Part shown: positions 8,805-18,383 of the stretch, in pieces
Layout: each line of letters opens with the position of its first letter
How positions within the stretch are numbered: position 1 is the stretch's first letter
NCBI GenBank assembly: GCA_021738345.1
Contig: JAIPCE010000005.1
Location: 1-44,954 of the forward strand
DNA length: 44,954 nucleotides
Source: Rhodoferax sp.
GTDB taxonomy: Bacteria; Pseudomonadota; Gammaproteobacteria; Burkholderiales; Burkholderiaceae_C
Direction: 5' to 3'
Translations under genes and position numbers: made by a program
Notes under the pieces: model-generated
What the model was told of the DNA's origin: nothing
Seen by the model: only the letters and a program-made list of their open reading frames with translations
Database searches by the model: none

Positions 8805-10352
8805 ATGGACATGAAAGTCACGAAAAAGCTCAATCTGAAAGACCGCTACAACCTGTTGACCCGGGACCTCAACTGGACCCCCACCTACCAGGCTGTGCGC
8901 GACGTCTACCCGTATCTGGAATACGAGGGCATCAAGATCCACGACTGGAACAAGTTCGAGGACCCGTTCCGCTTGACGATGGATGCGTACTGGAAATACC
9001 AGGCCGAAAAAGAGAAAAAGCTTTACGCCATCCTTGACGCGTTCAACCAGAACAACGGCCACCTGCAAGTGACCGACGCACGCTATGTCAATGCGCTGAA
9101 ACTGTTTTTAACAGGTGTCTCGCCGCTCGAGTACATGGCACACCGCGGCTTTGCCCATGTGGGTCGCCAGCTCGGTGGTGCCGGACCGCGCGTTGCCTGC
9201 CAGATGCAGGCGCTCGATGAAATCCGCCATTCGCAGACGCAGATTCACTCGATGTCGAACTACAACAAGTTCTACAACGGCATGCAAAATTTCCGCCACC
9301 AGCATGATCGCGTGTGGTACCTCTCCGTCCCCAAATCATTCTTTGACGATGCCGTGACGGCCGGCCCGTTTGAGTTCATGGTGGCGATTGGCTTTGCCTT
9401 TGAGTATGTGCTGACCAATCTGCTGTTTGTGCCGTTCATTTCAGGTGCTGCCTACAACGGCGATATGGCCGCTATGGCGTTTGGCTTCTCGGCCCAAAGC
9501 GACGAGGCACGCCACATGACGCTGGGCCTGGAGATGATCAAGTTCATCCTGGAGCAAGACCCCGACAACCTGCCCATCGTGCAAGCCTGGATCGACAAGT
9601 GGTTCTGGCGCGGCTACCGCGTGCTGACCCTGGTGGCCATGATGATGGACTACATGTTGCCGAAGCGCGTGATGAGCTGGAAAGAGGCCTGGGAAACCTA
9701 TGCGGAAGCCAATGGCGGCGCACTGTTTGCCGACCTGGCGCGCTACGGCATCACCATTCCCAAGGGTTGGGAGCAGGCCTGCAAAGACAAAGACCACCTG
9801 TCGCACCAGGCTTGGGCGGTGTTCTACAACTACGGCGCGGCGGCTCCGTTTCACACCTGGACCCCGTCCGAGTCTGAAATGGCCTGGCTGTCCGAGAAGT
9901 ACCCGGACACCTTCGACAAGTATTACCGTCCCCGTTATGAGCATTGGGCCAAAGAGCAAAAAGAGGGGCGCCGCTTCTACAACACCACCTTGCCGATGCT
10001 GTGCCAAACCTGCCAGATTCCGATGTTTTTCACCGAACCCGACGATCCCACCAAGATCGCCTACCGCGAATCTGATTACAGCGGCATGAAATACCACTTC
10101 TGCTCGGACGGCTGCAAGAGCATTTTCGACCACGAACCCGAGAAATACATCCAGAGCTGGCTGCCAGTGCACCAGATTTACCAGGGCAATTGTTTCACCC
10201 CTGAGGCCGACCCGACCGCCCCTGATTTCAACCCGCTGGCCGAAGTGCTCAAGTGGTACCGCATGGAAATGGGCCGCGACAACCTCGACTTTGAAGGCTC
10301 ACAGGATCAGAAAAACTTCAAGGCCTGGCGTGATCTGGCCACCGGCAACTAA
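8805..10352 (+). CDS. dmpN: Phenol hydroxylase P3, alpha (diiron) oxygenase subunit
   Basis: Catalytic subunit holding the non-haem diiron centre. Start at 8805 (MDMKVTKKLN) after CCAGGAGACG; the upstream frame to 8760 is noncoding. The iron ligands are all present: Glu109 (LEYMAHRG), Glu139 and His142 (DEIRH), Glu200 (FAFEYVL), Glu234 and His237 (DEARH), matching the spacing in toluene/phenol monooxygenases. A YHS-type zinc segment is present near the C-terminus (LCQTCQIPMFF ... YHFCSDGCKSIF). Length 515, standard for DmpN. It is flanked by P2 and P4 in the usual order. Confidence 0.97.
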   Translation: MDMKVTKKLNLKDRYNLLTRDLNWTPTYQAVRDVYPYLEYEGIKIHDWNKFEDPFRLTMDAYWKYQAEKEKKLYAILDAFNQNNGHLQVTDARYVNALKLFLTGVSPLEYMAHRGFAHVGRQLGGAGPRVACQMQALDEIRHSQTQIHSMSNYNKFYNGMQNFRHQHDRVWYLSVPKSFFDDAVTAGPFEFMVAIGFAFEYVLTNLLFVPFISGAAYNGDMAAMAFGFSAQSDEARHMTLGLEMIKFILEQDPDNLPIVQAWIDKWFWRGYRVLTLVAMMMDYMLPKRVMSWKEAWETYAEANGGALFADLARYGITIPKGWEQACKDKDHLSHQAWAVFYNYGAAAPFHTWTPSESEMAWLSEKYPDTFDKYYRPRYEHWAKEQKEGRRFYNTTLPMLCQTCQIPMFFTEPDDPTKIAYRESDYSGMKYHFCSDGCKSIFDHEPEKYIQSWLPVHQIYQGNCFTPEADPTAPDFNPLAEVLKWYRMEMGRDNLDFEGSQDQKNFKAWRDLATGN

Positions 10353-10374
10353 CGCAACAGCAGGAGACCGCACG

Positions 10375-10731
10375 ATGACAACCAAATCTGTTAGCCCCTA
10401 TCCTTTCATGCAACAGGACACGGTGGACAAGTTTCCCGCGCCCCTGCTTTATATCGGCTGGGAAGACCACCTGATGTTTTGCGCGCCCTTTTGTGTTCCC
10501 ATGCCGCCGACCCTGAAGTTTGGCGACATGCTGGCGGGGGCATTCCCCGGCTTTTTCGGGGCACATCCTGACTTCGCCAAGATCGACTGGAAGACGGCCG
10601 AATGGTTCAAGTCGGGCAAAGCCTGGCAACCCGATGCCGAGAAAACCCTGGCTGAGAACGGTCTGGGCCACAAGGATGTGATTCGCTTTCGCACCCCTGG
10701 TCTGACCGGGTTGCAAGGGTCGTGCAGCTAA
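10375..10731 (+). CDS. dmpO: Phenol hydroxylase P4, gamma oxygenase subunit
   Basis: Third structural subunit of the oxygenase core. Start ATG at 10375 after CAGGAGACCG. The 118 residues contain the recognisable YPFMQQDTVDKFPAPLLYIGW and the middle segment DHLMFCAPFCVPMPP, conserved in DmpO/PoxO proteins. It has no cofactor residues. It lies 22 bases after dmpN and 15 before dmpP. Confidence 0.94.
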   Translation: MTTKSVSPYPFMQQDTVDKFPAPLLYIGWEDHLMFCAPFCVPMPPTLKFGDMLAGAFPGFFGAHPDFAKIDWKTAEWFKSGKAWQPDAEKTLAENGLGHKDVIRFRTPGLTGLQGSCS

Positions 10732-10746
10732 TCCTGGACGCGTCAC

Positions 10747-11820
10747 ATGAGCTACCAACTCACCATCGAACCCACCGGGCAGGTGCTGGAAGTCGAGACC
10801 GGGCAAACCATTCTTGACGCCGCACTGCGGGCCGGCATTTACCTGCCGCACGCCTGCTGCCACGGCCTTTGTGCAACCTGCAAGGTCGAGGTCACCGATG
10901 GTGAAGTCGAGCACGGTGCGGCATCCAACTTCGCGCTCATGGACTATGAGCGCGAAGAGGGCAAGTGCCTGGCCTGCTGCGCCACGCTCGAGTCCGATGT
11001 CACGATCGAGGCCGAGATCGACGACGAGCCCGATGCGCTTAACCTCCCGGTCCTTGACTACCACGGCAAGGTGTCGCGCATCGCCGACCTCACGCCGACG
11101 ATCAAAGGCGTCTGGATCACGCTTGGCGCGGGACAATCCCTGCGCTTTCAGGCGGGCCAGTACATCAACCTGGTGGTTCCGGGGCAGGACCAGCGCCGGG
11201 CTTTTTCGATTGCCAGCGCGCCGTCTTCTGGCGGCGAGATTGAGCTCAACATCCGCCGCGTGCCCGGTGGACGTGCCACCAACTGGGTCCACGATGAACT
11301 CAAGGCGGGTGACACGCTGCGCTTTGCCGGTCCGTATGGACGCTTTTTTGTGCGCCAAAAGCAGCATGTGGCCGAGCAATTGCCCTACCTGTTTTTGGCC
11401 GGCGGCTCGGGCCTGTCGAGCCCGCGCTCCATGGTGCTGGATTTACTGGAACAGGGCAGCGCGCTGCCGATCACGCTGATCAATGGCGCAAGAAACCCGT
11501 CCGAGTTGTACCACCACGACGAATTCACGGCGCTAGCGGCCAAGCACCCCAATTTTGAGTACCTGGCGGTGCTTTCCGATGCGCCGGCCCCGGCGGGCTG
11601 GACTGGTGCCACCGGTTTTGTGCACAACGTGGCCAAGGCGCACTTCAACAACGACTTTCGGGGCCGCAAGGCGTACCTGTGCGGCCCGCCGCTCATGATT
11701 GATGCCTGCATCAATACCTTGATGCAAGGTCGACTTTTTGAGCGCGACATCTACACCGAAAAGTTTTTGTCGGCGGCGGACGCGCAACAGGTACGCAGCC
11801 CTCTGTTTCGCAAGATTTGA
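10747..11820 (+). CDS. dmpP: Phenol hydroxylase P5, NADH:ferredoxin-type reductase
   Basis: Delivers electrons from NADH to the diiron oxygenase. An N-terminal plant-type [2Fe-2S] domain (about 1-95) has ligands Cys37, Cys42, Cys45 (CCHGLCATC) and Cys77 (CLACC). It is followed by an FAD domain with RAFSIAS and an NAD domain with LFLAGGSGLSSPRSM and the C-terminal LCGPPLMIDAC. Length 357, matching DmpP (353). A TGA at 11818-11820 closes the frame, and the ferredoxin gene begins six bases later, so translational coupling is likely. Confidence 0.95.
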   Translation: MSYQLTIEPTGQVLEVETGQTILDAALRAGIYLPHACCHGLCATCKVEVTDGEVEHGAASNFALMDYEREEGKCLACCATLESDVTIEAEIDDEPDALNLPVLDYHGKVSRIADLTPTIKGVWITLGAGQSLRFQAGQYINLVVPGQDQRRAFSIASAPSSGGEIELNIRRVPGGRATNWVHDELKAGDTLRFAGPYGRFFVRQKQHVAEQLPYLFLAGGSGLSSPRSMVLDLLEQGSALPITLINGARNPSELYHHDEFTALAAKHPNFEYLAVLSDAPAPAGWTGATGFVHNVAKAHFNNDFRGRKAYLCGPPLMIDACINTLMQGRLFERDIYTEKFLSAADAQQVRSPLFRKI

Positions 11821-11825
11821 ATGCC

Positions 11826-12167
11826 ATGGCAATCCATACGGTCACCATCGAAAACGACGGCAGCAGCTACCGCTGCTATGACTCCCAGTCCCTGCTCGAA
11901 GGCATGGAGTCGCTCGGCAAAAAGGGCATCCCGGTGGGTTGCCGAGGGGGTGGCTGTGGGGTTTGCAAAGTGCAAGTGGTAAGCGGCTCCTACACCAAGC
12001 GGGTGATGAGCCGGGCGCACATCAGCGAAGCCGAAGAAGCCCAGGGCTGTGTGCTGGCCTGCCGCGTGCGGCCGACCAGCGCCATTGCCCTACAGGTCAT
12101 CGGACCCATGAAAAAAAACGTCTGCCGGGCGGTTGAACCGTCAGACGCTCTCTCTATTTCAACCTGA
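11826..12167 (+). CDS. dmpQ: Chloroplast-type [2Fe-2S] ferredoxin for catechol dioxygenase reactivation
   Basis: XylT/DmpQ-like ferredoxin that reduces and so reactivates catechol 2,3-dioxygenase when its iron has been oxidised by substituted catechols. The cluster ligands are Cys39, Cys44, Cys47 (CRGGGCGVCKV) and Cys79 (CVLAC). The start is ATG at 11826 (MAIHTVTIEN), six bases after the dmpP stop; a TTG start at 11817 would overlap dmpP. Length 113 residues. It directly precedes its partner dmpB. Confidence 0.93.
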   Translation: MAIHTVTIENDGSSYRCYDSQSLLEGMESLGKKGIPVGCRGGGCGVCKVQVVSGSYTKRVMSRAHISEAEEAQGCVLACRVRPTSAIALQVIGPMKKNVCRAVEPSDALSIST

Positions 12168-12188
12168 AGACTAACTGGAGACCAAAAA

Positions 12189-13115
12189 ATGGCAATGACA
12201 GGTGTTTTGCGTCCGGGCCACGCCCAACTGCGCGTACTCGACATGGATGAGTCGGTCAAGTTTTATACCGATGTGATGGGCTTGGTCGAAACCGGACGCG
12301 ATGCGTCGGGCCGCGTCTATTTCAAGACCCGTTCAGAGCGCGACCACAACAGCGTGATCTTGCGCCAGGCCGACCGCGCCGGTCTGGACTTTTTCGGCTA
12401 CAAAGTGCTCAACAAGGCGACCCTGGAGGATTTTGAGGCCAAGCTCAAAGCCTATGGCGTGGCGACCGAGCGCATGCCCGCCGGCGACCTGCTTGAGACC
12501 GGCGAGCGCGTGCGTTTTCAGATTCCGACCGGCCACACGATTGAGCTCTACGCCGAAAAGACCGATGTCGGCAACGGCATGGGCTACAACGACCCCGAAG
12601 TCGATGTGGTCGATGGCAAGGGCATTCGCCCGGTCCGCATGGACCATGCGCTGTTGTACGGCGGCGATATCGACGGTTCACGCAAACTGTTTGAAGAAGT
12701 GCTGGGCTTTAACCTAGTCGAGCGCGTCAAGCTCGAAGACGGCAGCACCGACCTGGCGGTTTGGCTTACCTGCAGCGCCAAGGCGCATGATCTGGCCATG
12801 GTGCGCCACGCCGAAGACGGAAAACTGCACCATGTGGCCTTCCAACTGGCAACTTGGGAGCAGGTGCTCAGGGCGGCCGACATCATGAGCATTAACCGTG
12901 TGTCTATTGATATTGGACCGACCCGTCACGGCATTACCCAAGGCACCACGATCTATTTCTTTGACCCCTCGGGAAACCGCCTCGAGACCTTCTGCGGCGG
13001 CTACGACCATTACCCCGACAACCACCCCATCACCTGGAGCTGGGAACACGTGGGCCGGGGTATTTTCTACCACGATCGCAAGCTCAACGGCGCCTTCCTG
13101 AGCGTAGTGACCTGA
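12189..13115 (+). CDS. dmpB: Catechol 2,3-dioxygenase
   Basis: Extradiol dioxygenase opening catechol to 2-hydroxymuconic semialdehyde. It is a two-domain vicinal-oxygen-chelate protein of 308 residues with Fe(II) ligands His153 (MDHALLYGG), His215 (LHHVAFQL) and Glu266 (RLETFCGG). The conserved active-site residues His200, His247 and Tyr256 are in place, so it belongs to the XylE/DmpB group. The start follows CTGGAGACC. Just downstream lies a strong perfect inverted repeat, which may protect the 3' end of this part of the message or reduce read-through. Confidence 0.97.
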   Translation: MAMTGVLRPGHAQLRVLDMDESVKFYTDVMGLVETGRDASGRVYFKTRSERDHNSVILRQADRAGLDFFGYKVLNKATLEDFEAKLKAYGVATERMPAGDLLETGERVRFQIPTGHTIELYAEKTDVGNGMGYNDPEVDVVDGKGIRPVRMDHALLYGGDIDGSRKLFEEVLGFNLVERVKLEDGSTDLAVWLTCSAKAHDLAMVRHAEDGKLHHVAFQLATWEQVLRAADIMSINRVSIDIGPTRHGITQGTTIYFFDPSGNRLETFCGGYDHYPDNHPITWSWEHVGRGIFYHDRKLNGAFLSVVT

Positions 13116-13203
13116 TTGATTGACTGATTGCCCCAGGCAGGCACAGCCTCAGCCCTTGCCTGCCTTTAACCCCTAAGCCGGACGAGCCGGAACCGAACAA
13201 CCG

Positions 13204-13275
13204 TTCGCGGCGAGGGCGCCGCTCCAACGGAGCAACGGAGCTTTGTAATTGTTGGAGCGGCGCCCTCGCCGCGAA
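13204..13275. repeat. Perfect 25-bp inverted repeat between dmpB and the glcG-like gene
   Basis: Arms 13204-13228 and 13251-13275 are perfect reverse complements with a 22-base loop; each contains GGCGAGGGCGCC. There is no T run, so it is not a standard terminator. Its form suggests a REP-type element or an mRNA-stabilising hairpin in the middle of the operon. A smaller hairpin, TTGTTAG-AGA-CTAACAA (13321-13337), sits directly before the next ATG. Confidence 0.85.
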
Positions 13276-13338
13276 TGACTTTGATGTTCGAATTCTTCTC
13301 ATTATTTACAAAGTTTGAATTTGTTAGAGACTAACAAC

Positions 13339-13806
13339 ATGACACCGATATCCACAGGATATTCACCCAGCGTTCCCATGCCCACCATTGACTGCCAGGC
13401 CGCCCATGCGGCCGTTGGCGCTGCCGTGCAGGCGGCCCAGGAGATGGGCGCACGGATCAATGTGGCCGTAGTGGACGCGTCCGGCGGCATGGCGGCCTTT
13501 TTGCGCATGCCGGGCGCACCCCTGCACTCGGTCGAGATTGCGCTTGACAAGGCCTATACCGCCGTGAGTTTTGGCCTGGCGACCGGCGAATGGTCCAGCG
13601 CGCTGCAGCAGCACTCCGACGCCGTGCGCGAAGGCATTGTGCGACGTCCGCGCTTTGTCGCCTTTGGCGGCGGGCTTCCGATTCTGCATGACGGGCAACG
13701 CATTGGCGGCATCGGCGTATCGGGCGGCAGTGAACAGCAAGACGAAGTCTGCGCACGAGCTGGGCTGGCAGCCATAGGGGTCGATGTCGCACCCGACCCA
13801 CATTGA
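13339..13806 (+). CDS. GlcG/HbpS-like protein of the phenol operon
   Basis: Belongs to the GlcG/HbpS (DUF336) family: 155 residues with INVAVVDASGGMAAFLRMPG, LDKAYTAVSFG and GGLPILHDGQRIGGIGVSGG. Members bind haem or small ligands or have no known role; such a gene is found in several phenol/meta-cleavage operons of this group, and its job there is unknown. The start is ATG at 13339; a TTG at 13315 would pass through the small hairpin 13321-13337. That hairpin lies over the ribosome-binding region, leaving only AGAGA in its loop, so translation may be weak or controlled. It lies between dmpB and dmpC. Confidence 0.85.
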   Translation: MTPISTGYSPSVPMPTIDCQAAHAAVGAAVQAAQEMGARINVAVVDASGGMAAFLRMPGAPLHSVEIALDKAYTAVSFGLATGEWSSALQQHSDAVREGIVRRPRFVAFGGGLPILHDGQRIGGIGVSGGSEQQDEVCARAGLAAIGVDVAPDPH

Positions 13807-13860
13807 TTTTTTGTTTCTGCGCGTGCCGCGCAGGCAGGCCCCACTTCTGAAGGAATCCCC

Positions 13861-15321
13861 ATGAAAGAGATCAAAAACTTTATCAACGGCGAATACGTCA
13901 CCAATGCCAGCGGCAAGACCTACGAAAAGCGCAATCCCGTGGACAACTCGCTGATCGGCATGGTGTACGAGGCGGGCAAACCCGAAGTGGATGCGGCGGT
14001 GGCAGCGGCCCGGGCGGCGCTGCATGGGCCCTGGGGCAAACTGTCGGTGGTGGACCGCTGCGCCATGCTCGATGGTTTGGTGGCTGAAATCAACCACCGT
14101 TTTGATGATTTTTTGCAGGCGGAAATTGCTGATACAGGCAAACCCGCGCACTTGGCCTCGCACATCGACATTCCGCGTGGTGCGGCCAACTTCAAGATTT
14201 TTACCGACACCATCAAGAACGTGTCGACCGAGTCGTTCGAGATGCGCACCCCGGACGGCAAGACGGCGCGCAGCTACGGCGTGCGCACCCCACGCGGTGT
14301 CATCGCCATCATCTGCCCCTGGAACCTGCCGCTGCTGCTCATGACCTGGAAGTGTGGTCCGGCCATGGCCTGCGGCAACACCGTGGTGGTCAAACCGTCT
14401 GAAGCCACCCCCAGCACCGCCACCTTGCTCGGTGAAGTCATGAACAAGGTCGGCGTGCCAGCGGGTGTTTACAACGTGGTCAACGGCTTTGGTGTCGACT
14501 CGGCCGGGTCTTTTTTGACCGCCCACCCGGGAGTCAACGGCATTACCTTTACCGGCGAGACCCGGACCGGCACTGCCATCATGAAAGCCGCTGCCGACGG
14601 TATCCGTCCGGTGTCGCTGGAGCTGGGTGGCAAGAATGCGGCCGTGGTGTTTGCTGACTGTGACTTCGAGAACGCTGTCAACACCGTCACGCGCTCAGTT
14701 TTTGAGAACTGCGGCCAGGTCTGTCTGGGCACCGAGCGGGTCTACGTAGAGCGCCCGATTTTTGACAAATTTGTCGCCGCGCTCAAGGTCAAGGCCGAAA
14801 CCATGAAGCCCGGCCGTCCGTTTGATCACGACACGAAAATTGGCCCGCTGGTGAGCAAGATTCACCAGAAAAAGGTCTTGTCCTACTACGCCCGCGCCAA
14901 GGATGAAGGCGCCAACATTGTGTTTGGCGGTGGTGTGCCCGACATGCCCGACGACCTCAAGGACGGCTGCTGGGTGCAACCCACGATCTGGACCGGCCTA
15001 CCCGAAACCGCCACAGTGGTGCGGGAAGAAATCTTTGGACCCTGCTGCCATATCCAGCCCTTTGACACCGAAGAAGAGGCGGTTCGCATGGCCAACGACA
15101 CCCGATATGGCCTGGCAACCTCCATCTACACGCAGGACATCAGCCGCGCCAGCCGCGTAGCCACCCAGATCGAAGTTGGCCTGTGCTGGATCAATAGCTG
15201 GTTCCTGCGCGACCTGCGCACCCCGTTTGGCGGCTCCAAGCAGTCCGGCATCGGGCGTGAAGGCGGCGTGCATTCGCTAGAGTTCTACACCGAACTGCGC
15301 AACGTAATGGTCAAGTACTGA
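13861..15321 (+). CDS. dmpC: 2-hydroxymuconic semialdehyde dehydrogenase
   Basis: NAD-dependent aldehyde dehydrogenase oxidising 2-hydroxymuconic semialdehyde to 4-oxalocrotonate (enol form). 486 residues with the Rossmann segment, PWNLPLLLMTWKCGPAMACG, catalytic Glu254 (LELGGKN) and catalytic Cys288 (GQVCLGTER). The start has GAAGGA a few bases upstream (CTGAAGGAATCCCCATG). In this operon it is the only enzyme handling the ring-cleavage product, since no dmpD hydrolase is present. Confidence 0.96.
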   Translation: MKEIKNFINGEYVTNASGKTYEKRNPVDNSLIGMVYEAGKPEVDAAVAAARAALHGPWGKLSVVDRCAMLDGLVAEINHRFDDFLQAEIADTGKPAHLASHIDIPRGAANFKIFTDTIKNVSTESFEMRTPDGKTARSYGVRTPRGVIAIICPWNLPLLLMTWKCGPAMACGNTVVVKPSEATPSTATLLGEVMNKVGVPAGVYNVVNGFGVDSAGSFLTAHPGVNGITFTGETRTGTAIMKAAADGIRPVSLELGGKNAAVVFADCDFENAVNTVTRSVFENCGQVCLGTERVYVERPIFDKFVAALKVKAETMKPGRPFDHDTKIGPLVSKIHQKKVLSYYARAKDEGANIVFGGGVPDMPDDLKDGCWVQPTIWTGLPETATVVREEIFGPCCHIQPFDTEEEAVRMANDTRYGLATSIYTQDISRASRVATQIEVGLCWINSWFLRDLRTPFGGSKQSGIGREGGVHSLEFYTELRNVMVKY

Positions 15322-15379
15322 GGCACTTCAATCCAGCGGGCAGACGCATTTTTTTTGTAACTAATCAGGTATGCACACC

Positions 15380-15461
15380 GTTCGGGCTGAGCTTGTCGAA
15401 GCCTTTCCAATGTGCAGCGAGCACTTCGACTGTTCGACAAGCTCACAGCTCAGTGCGAACG
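15380..15461. repeat. Imperfect inverted repeat; right part is one copy of a 42-bp repeat
   Basis: The left arm (15380-15400, GTTCGGGCTGAGCTTGTCGAA) pairs imperfectly with the right arm (about 15433-15460, TTCGACAAGCTC...GCGAAC). The segment 15420-15461 is repeated exactly in inverted orientation at 18322-18363. GAGCTTGTCGAA-containing repeats are common intergenic elements in many proteobacteria. The 210-base gap 15322-15531 holds nothing else. Confidence 0.85.
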
Positions 15462-15531
15462 GGATTACTGAATTTCACGAGGACCTGAGTAGTTACTTTT
15501 CTCCAAATTGAACCAACCGGACCACGACACT

Positions 15532-16314
15532 ATGGATACCCCCCTGATAGAAACCCTGGGCGACGAGCTTTACCACGCCATGACCCACAGAACGGTCGTC
15601 GATCCGCTGACTACGCGTCACCCGGAAATCACGATCGAAAACGCCTACCACATCCAGCAGCGCATGCTTTCCAAGCGTCTGCAGGCGGGTGAGCGCGTAG
15701 TCGGCAAGAAGATTGGCGTCACCTCCGCCGCCGTGATGAACATGCTGGGCGTCTATCAGCCTGACTTTGGCTACCTGCTCGACGGCATGGTCTACAACGA
15801 AGGCCAGTCGATTGACATGGCGACGCTGATCCAACCCAAGGCCGAGGGCGAAATTGCCTTCATTCTCAAAAAGGACCTGATGGGCCCTGGCATCAGCAAC
15901 GCCGACGTTCTGGCCGCCACCGAGTGCGTGATGCCGTGCTTTGAGATTGTCGATAGCCGCATCCGCGACTGGAAAATCAAAATTCAGGACACGGTGGCCG
16001 ACAACGCCTCGTGTGGCGTGTTTGTGCTGGGCGACCGCGCCGTCGATCCGCGCCGCATCGACCTGTCGACCTGTGGCATGGTGCTGGAGAAGAACGGCGA
16101 GATCATAGGCACCGGTGCTGGCGCTGCCGCTCTGGGGTCACCGGTCAACGCGGTCGCCTGGCTGGTCAACACGCTGGGTCGCCTGGGCATCGGCATTAAG
16201 GCCGGTGAGGTCATCCTTTCGGGCGCGCTGGCCGCCATGTCACCGGCCAAGGCGGGCGACAACTTCCGCGTCAGCATTGGCGGGCTGGGCAGTTGCTCGG
16301 TGCGTTTTGCCTAA
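15532..16314 (+). CDS. dmpE: 2-hydroxypenta-2,4-dienoate hydratase
   Basis: Adds water to 2-hydroxypenta-2,4-dienoate to give 4-hydroxy-2-oxovalerate. 260 residues with family features [27 protein letters not shown], the metal-site motif [10 protein letters not shown] and [11 protein letters not shown]. The start ATG at 15532 ([17 protein letters not shown]) matches DmpE proteins; a TTG at 15508 would add eight residues and neither has a strong ribosome-binding site. Related by descent to dmpH in this operon. It follows a 210-base gap containing a repeat, the largest gap in the operon apart from the one after dmpB. Confidence 0.95.
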   Translation: MDTPLIETLGDELYHAMTHRTVVDPLTTRHPEITIENAYHIQQRMLSKRLQAGERVVGKKIGVTSAAVMNMLGVYQPDFGYLLDGMVYNEGQSIDMATLIQPKAEGEIAFILKKDLMGPGISNADVLAATECVMPCFEIVDSRIRDWKIKIQDTVADNASCGVFVLGDRAVDPRRIDLSTCGMVLEKNGEIIGTGAGAAALGSPVNAVAWLVNTLGRLGIGIKAGEVILSGALAAMSPAKAGDNFRVSIGGLGSCSVRFA

Positions 16315-16336
16315 TTGTTTATCTTACGGAGTCTTC

Positions 16337-17248
16337 ATGCAAAAAATCAAATGTGCCCTGATCGGCCCTGGCAACATTGGCACCGACCTGCTGGCCAAGC
16401 TGCAACGCAGCCAGGTGTTGGAGCCGGTCTGGATGGTGGGCATAGACCCCGAATCCGATGGCCTCAAGCGCGCCCGCGAGATGGGTATCAAGACCACGGC
16501 CGAAGGTGTCGACGGACTGGTGCCGCACATGAAAGCGGACGGCGTGCAAATCGTCTTTGACGCCACCAGCGCCTATGTACACGCAGAGAACAGCCGCAAG
16601 GTCAATGCACTGGGCGCACTCATGATCGACCTGACGCCCGCTGCCATCGGCCCGTTTTGCGTGCCGCCGGTCAATCTTATCGAGCACGTTGGCAAGGGTG
16701 AGATGAACGTCAACATGGTCACCTGCGGCGGCCAGGCCACGATTCCAATGGTGGCCGCGGTGAGCAGGGTGCAGCCGGTGGCCTATGGCGAAATCGTCGC
16801 CACCGTGTCAAGCAAGTCGGCCGGCCCGGGTACGCGCAAGAATATCGACGAATTCACCCGCACCACGGCAAGCGCGGTCGAGAAGGTCGGTGGTGCCAAG
16901 AAAGGCAAAGCCATCATCATCCTCAACCCGGCTGAGCCCCCGCTCATCATGCGCGACACCGTGCATTGCCTGACTGAGACCGAGCCCGACCAGGCCAAGA
17001 TTACCGAGTCGATCCACTCCATGATCAAAGAGGTGCAAAAGTACGTGCCCGGCTACAAGTTGGTCAATGGTCCGGTGTTCGACGGCATGCGCGTGTCGGT
17101 GTTTCTGGAGGTCGAAGGCCTGGGCGACTACCTGCCCAAGTACGCCGGCAACCTCGACATCATGACCGCTGCGGCGGCACGTACTGCGGAGATGTTTGCC
17201 GAAGAAATCATCGCCGGTCGCCTCACGCTCCAGGCCACTGCAGCCTGA
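16337..17248 (+). CDS. dmpF: Acetaldehyde dehydrogenase (acylating)
   Basis: Converts acetaldehyde, CoA and NAD+ to acetyl-CoA, forming a channelling complex with the aldolase DmpG. 303 residues: N-terminal Rossmann motif [13 protein letters not shown], catalytic Cys130 ([11 protein letters not shown]), DmpG-contact C-terminal region. The start ATG at 16337 follows TACGGAG. A longer in-frame extension back to 16115 overlaps dmpE in another frame and is not real. It lies 18 bases before dmpG. Confidence 0.96.
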   Translation: MQKIKCALIGPGNIGTDLLAKLQRSQVLEPVWMVGIDPESDGLKRAREMGIKTTAEGVDGLVPHMKADGVQIVFDATSAYVHAENSRKVNALGALMIDLTPAAIGPFCVPPVNLIEHVGKGEMNVNMVTCGGQATIPMVAAVSRVQPVAYGEIVATVSSKSAGPGTRKNIDEFTRTTASAVEKVGGAKKGKAIIILNPAEPPLIMRDTVHCLTETEPDQAKITESIHSMIKEVQKYVPGYKLVNGPVFDGMRVSVFLEVEGLGDYLPKYAGNLDIMTAAAARTAEMFAEEIIAGRLTLQATAA

Positions 17249-17266
17249 ACCCATTTGGAGAATTGA

Positions 17267-18295
17267 ATGACTTTTCAAGGCAAAAAAATCACCCTGCACG
17301 ACATGACCCTGCGGGACGGCATGCACCCCAAGCGCCACCTGATGACGCTGGACCAGATGAAATCCATCGCCTGCGGGCTGGATGCGGCGGGAATTCCCCT
17401 GATCGAGGTCACCCACGGTGACGGCCTGGGCGGCTCCTCGGTCAACTACGGCTTTCCGGCGCACACCGACGAGGAATACCTCAGTACCGTCATTCCCCTC
17501 ATGAAGCAGGCCAAGATATCGGCTCTGTTGATACCTGGCATTGGCACCGTGGACCATTTGCTGATGGCCCGGGATTTGGGTGTGCACACCATTCGCGTCG
17601 CCACCCATTGCACCGAGGCCGATGTGTCAGAGCAACACATCACCAAGGCACGCGCGCTGGGCATGGACACCGTAGGCTTTTTGATGATGGCACACATGGC
17701 CAGCCCCGAGAAGCTGGTGAGCCAGGCCCTGTTGATGCAAGGCTACGGCGCCAATTGCATCTACGTGACCGACTCGGCCGGTCACCTGCTGCCCGATGGC
17801 GTCAAGGCGCGTCTGGGCGCGGTGCGCGCGGCCCTCAAACCCGAGACCGAGCTGGGTTTTCATGGCCACCACAACCTGGCCATGGGCGTCGCCAACTCGA
17901 TTGCCGCCATTGAAGTAGGTGCCACCCGTATCGATGCCGCCGCCGCAGGCCTCGGTGCCGGTGCCGGCAACACGCCCATGGAGGTACTGGTCTCGGTACT
18001 CGACATGATGGGTGTCGCCACGGGAGTCGATGTGTACAAGATCCAGGACGTCGCCGAAGACCTGGTGGTGCCGATCATGGACTTCCCGATTCGCATCGAC
18101 CGCGATGCGCTGACGCTGGGCTACGCTGGCGTCTATGGCTCATTCCTCTTGTTCGCGAAGCGGGCAGAGAAAAAATACGGTGTCAGTGCCCGCGACATTC
18201 TGGTCGAGATGGGCCGGCGCGGCATGGTCGGCGGCCAGGAAGACATGATCGAAGACACCGCCATGACACTGGCCCGCCAGCGTGCCAACGCATAA
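17267..18295 (+). CDS. dmpG: 4-hydroxy-2-oxovalerate aldolase
   Basis: Divalent-metal-dependent class II aldolase splitting 4-hydroxy-2-oxovalerate to pyruvate and acetaldehyde, which is passed to DmpF. HMGL-like TIM barrel of 342 residues with [14 protein letters not shown] (catalytic Arg and metal Asp) and the metal His pair in [11 protein letters not shown]. The C-terminal helices form the DmpF-binding domain. Start after TTTGGAGAATTGA. An exact repeat copy lies 26 bases downstream of the stop. Confidence 0.96.
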   Translation: MTFQGKKITLHDMTLRDGMHPKRHLMTLDQMKSIACGLDAAGIPLIEVTHGDGLGGSSVNYGFPAHTDEEYLSTVIPLMKQAKISALLIPGIGTVDHLLMARDLGVHTIRVATHCTEADVSEQHITKARALGMDTVGFLMMAHMASPEKLVSQALLMQGYGANCIYVTDSAGHLLPDGVKARLGAVRAALKPETELGFHGHHNLAMGVANSIAAIEVGATRIDAAAAGLGAGAGNTPMEVLVSVLDMMGVATGVDVYKIQDVAEDLVVPIMDFPIRIDRDALTLGYAGVYGSFLLFAKRAEKKYGVSARDILVEMGRRGMVGGQEDMIEDTAMTLARQRANA

Positions 18296-18321
18296 CGCCT
18301 GCGACCCCTGCAACTCTCCTA

Positions 18322-18363
18322 CGTTCGCACTGAGCTGTGAGCTTGTCGAACAGTCGAAGTGCT
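18322..18363. repeat. Second copy of the 42-bp repeat (inverted)
   Basis: Exact reverse complement of 15420-15461. It lies between dmpG and dmpH. The two copies flank dmpE, dmpF and dmpG. Confidence 0.93.
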
Positions 18364-18383
18364 TTAACCAAGGTCAACCATTC

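Noticed and set aside
10318-11379. Open frame of 353 codons on the minus strand
   Set aside because: Opposite dmpO and dmpP, which are unmistakable.
13363-14526. Open frame of 387 codons on the minus strand
   Set aside because: Lies opposite the glcG-like gene and dmpC; shadow of GC-rich codons.
16115-16336. N-terminal extension of dmpF
   Set aside because: It runs through dmpE in another frame; DmpF proteins begin at the ATG at 16337 with a good ribosome-binding site.
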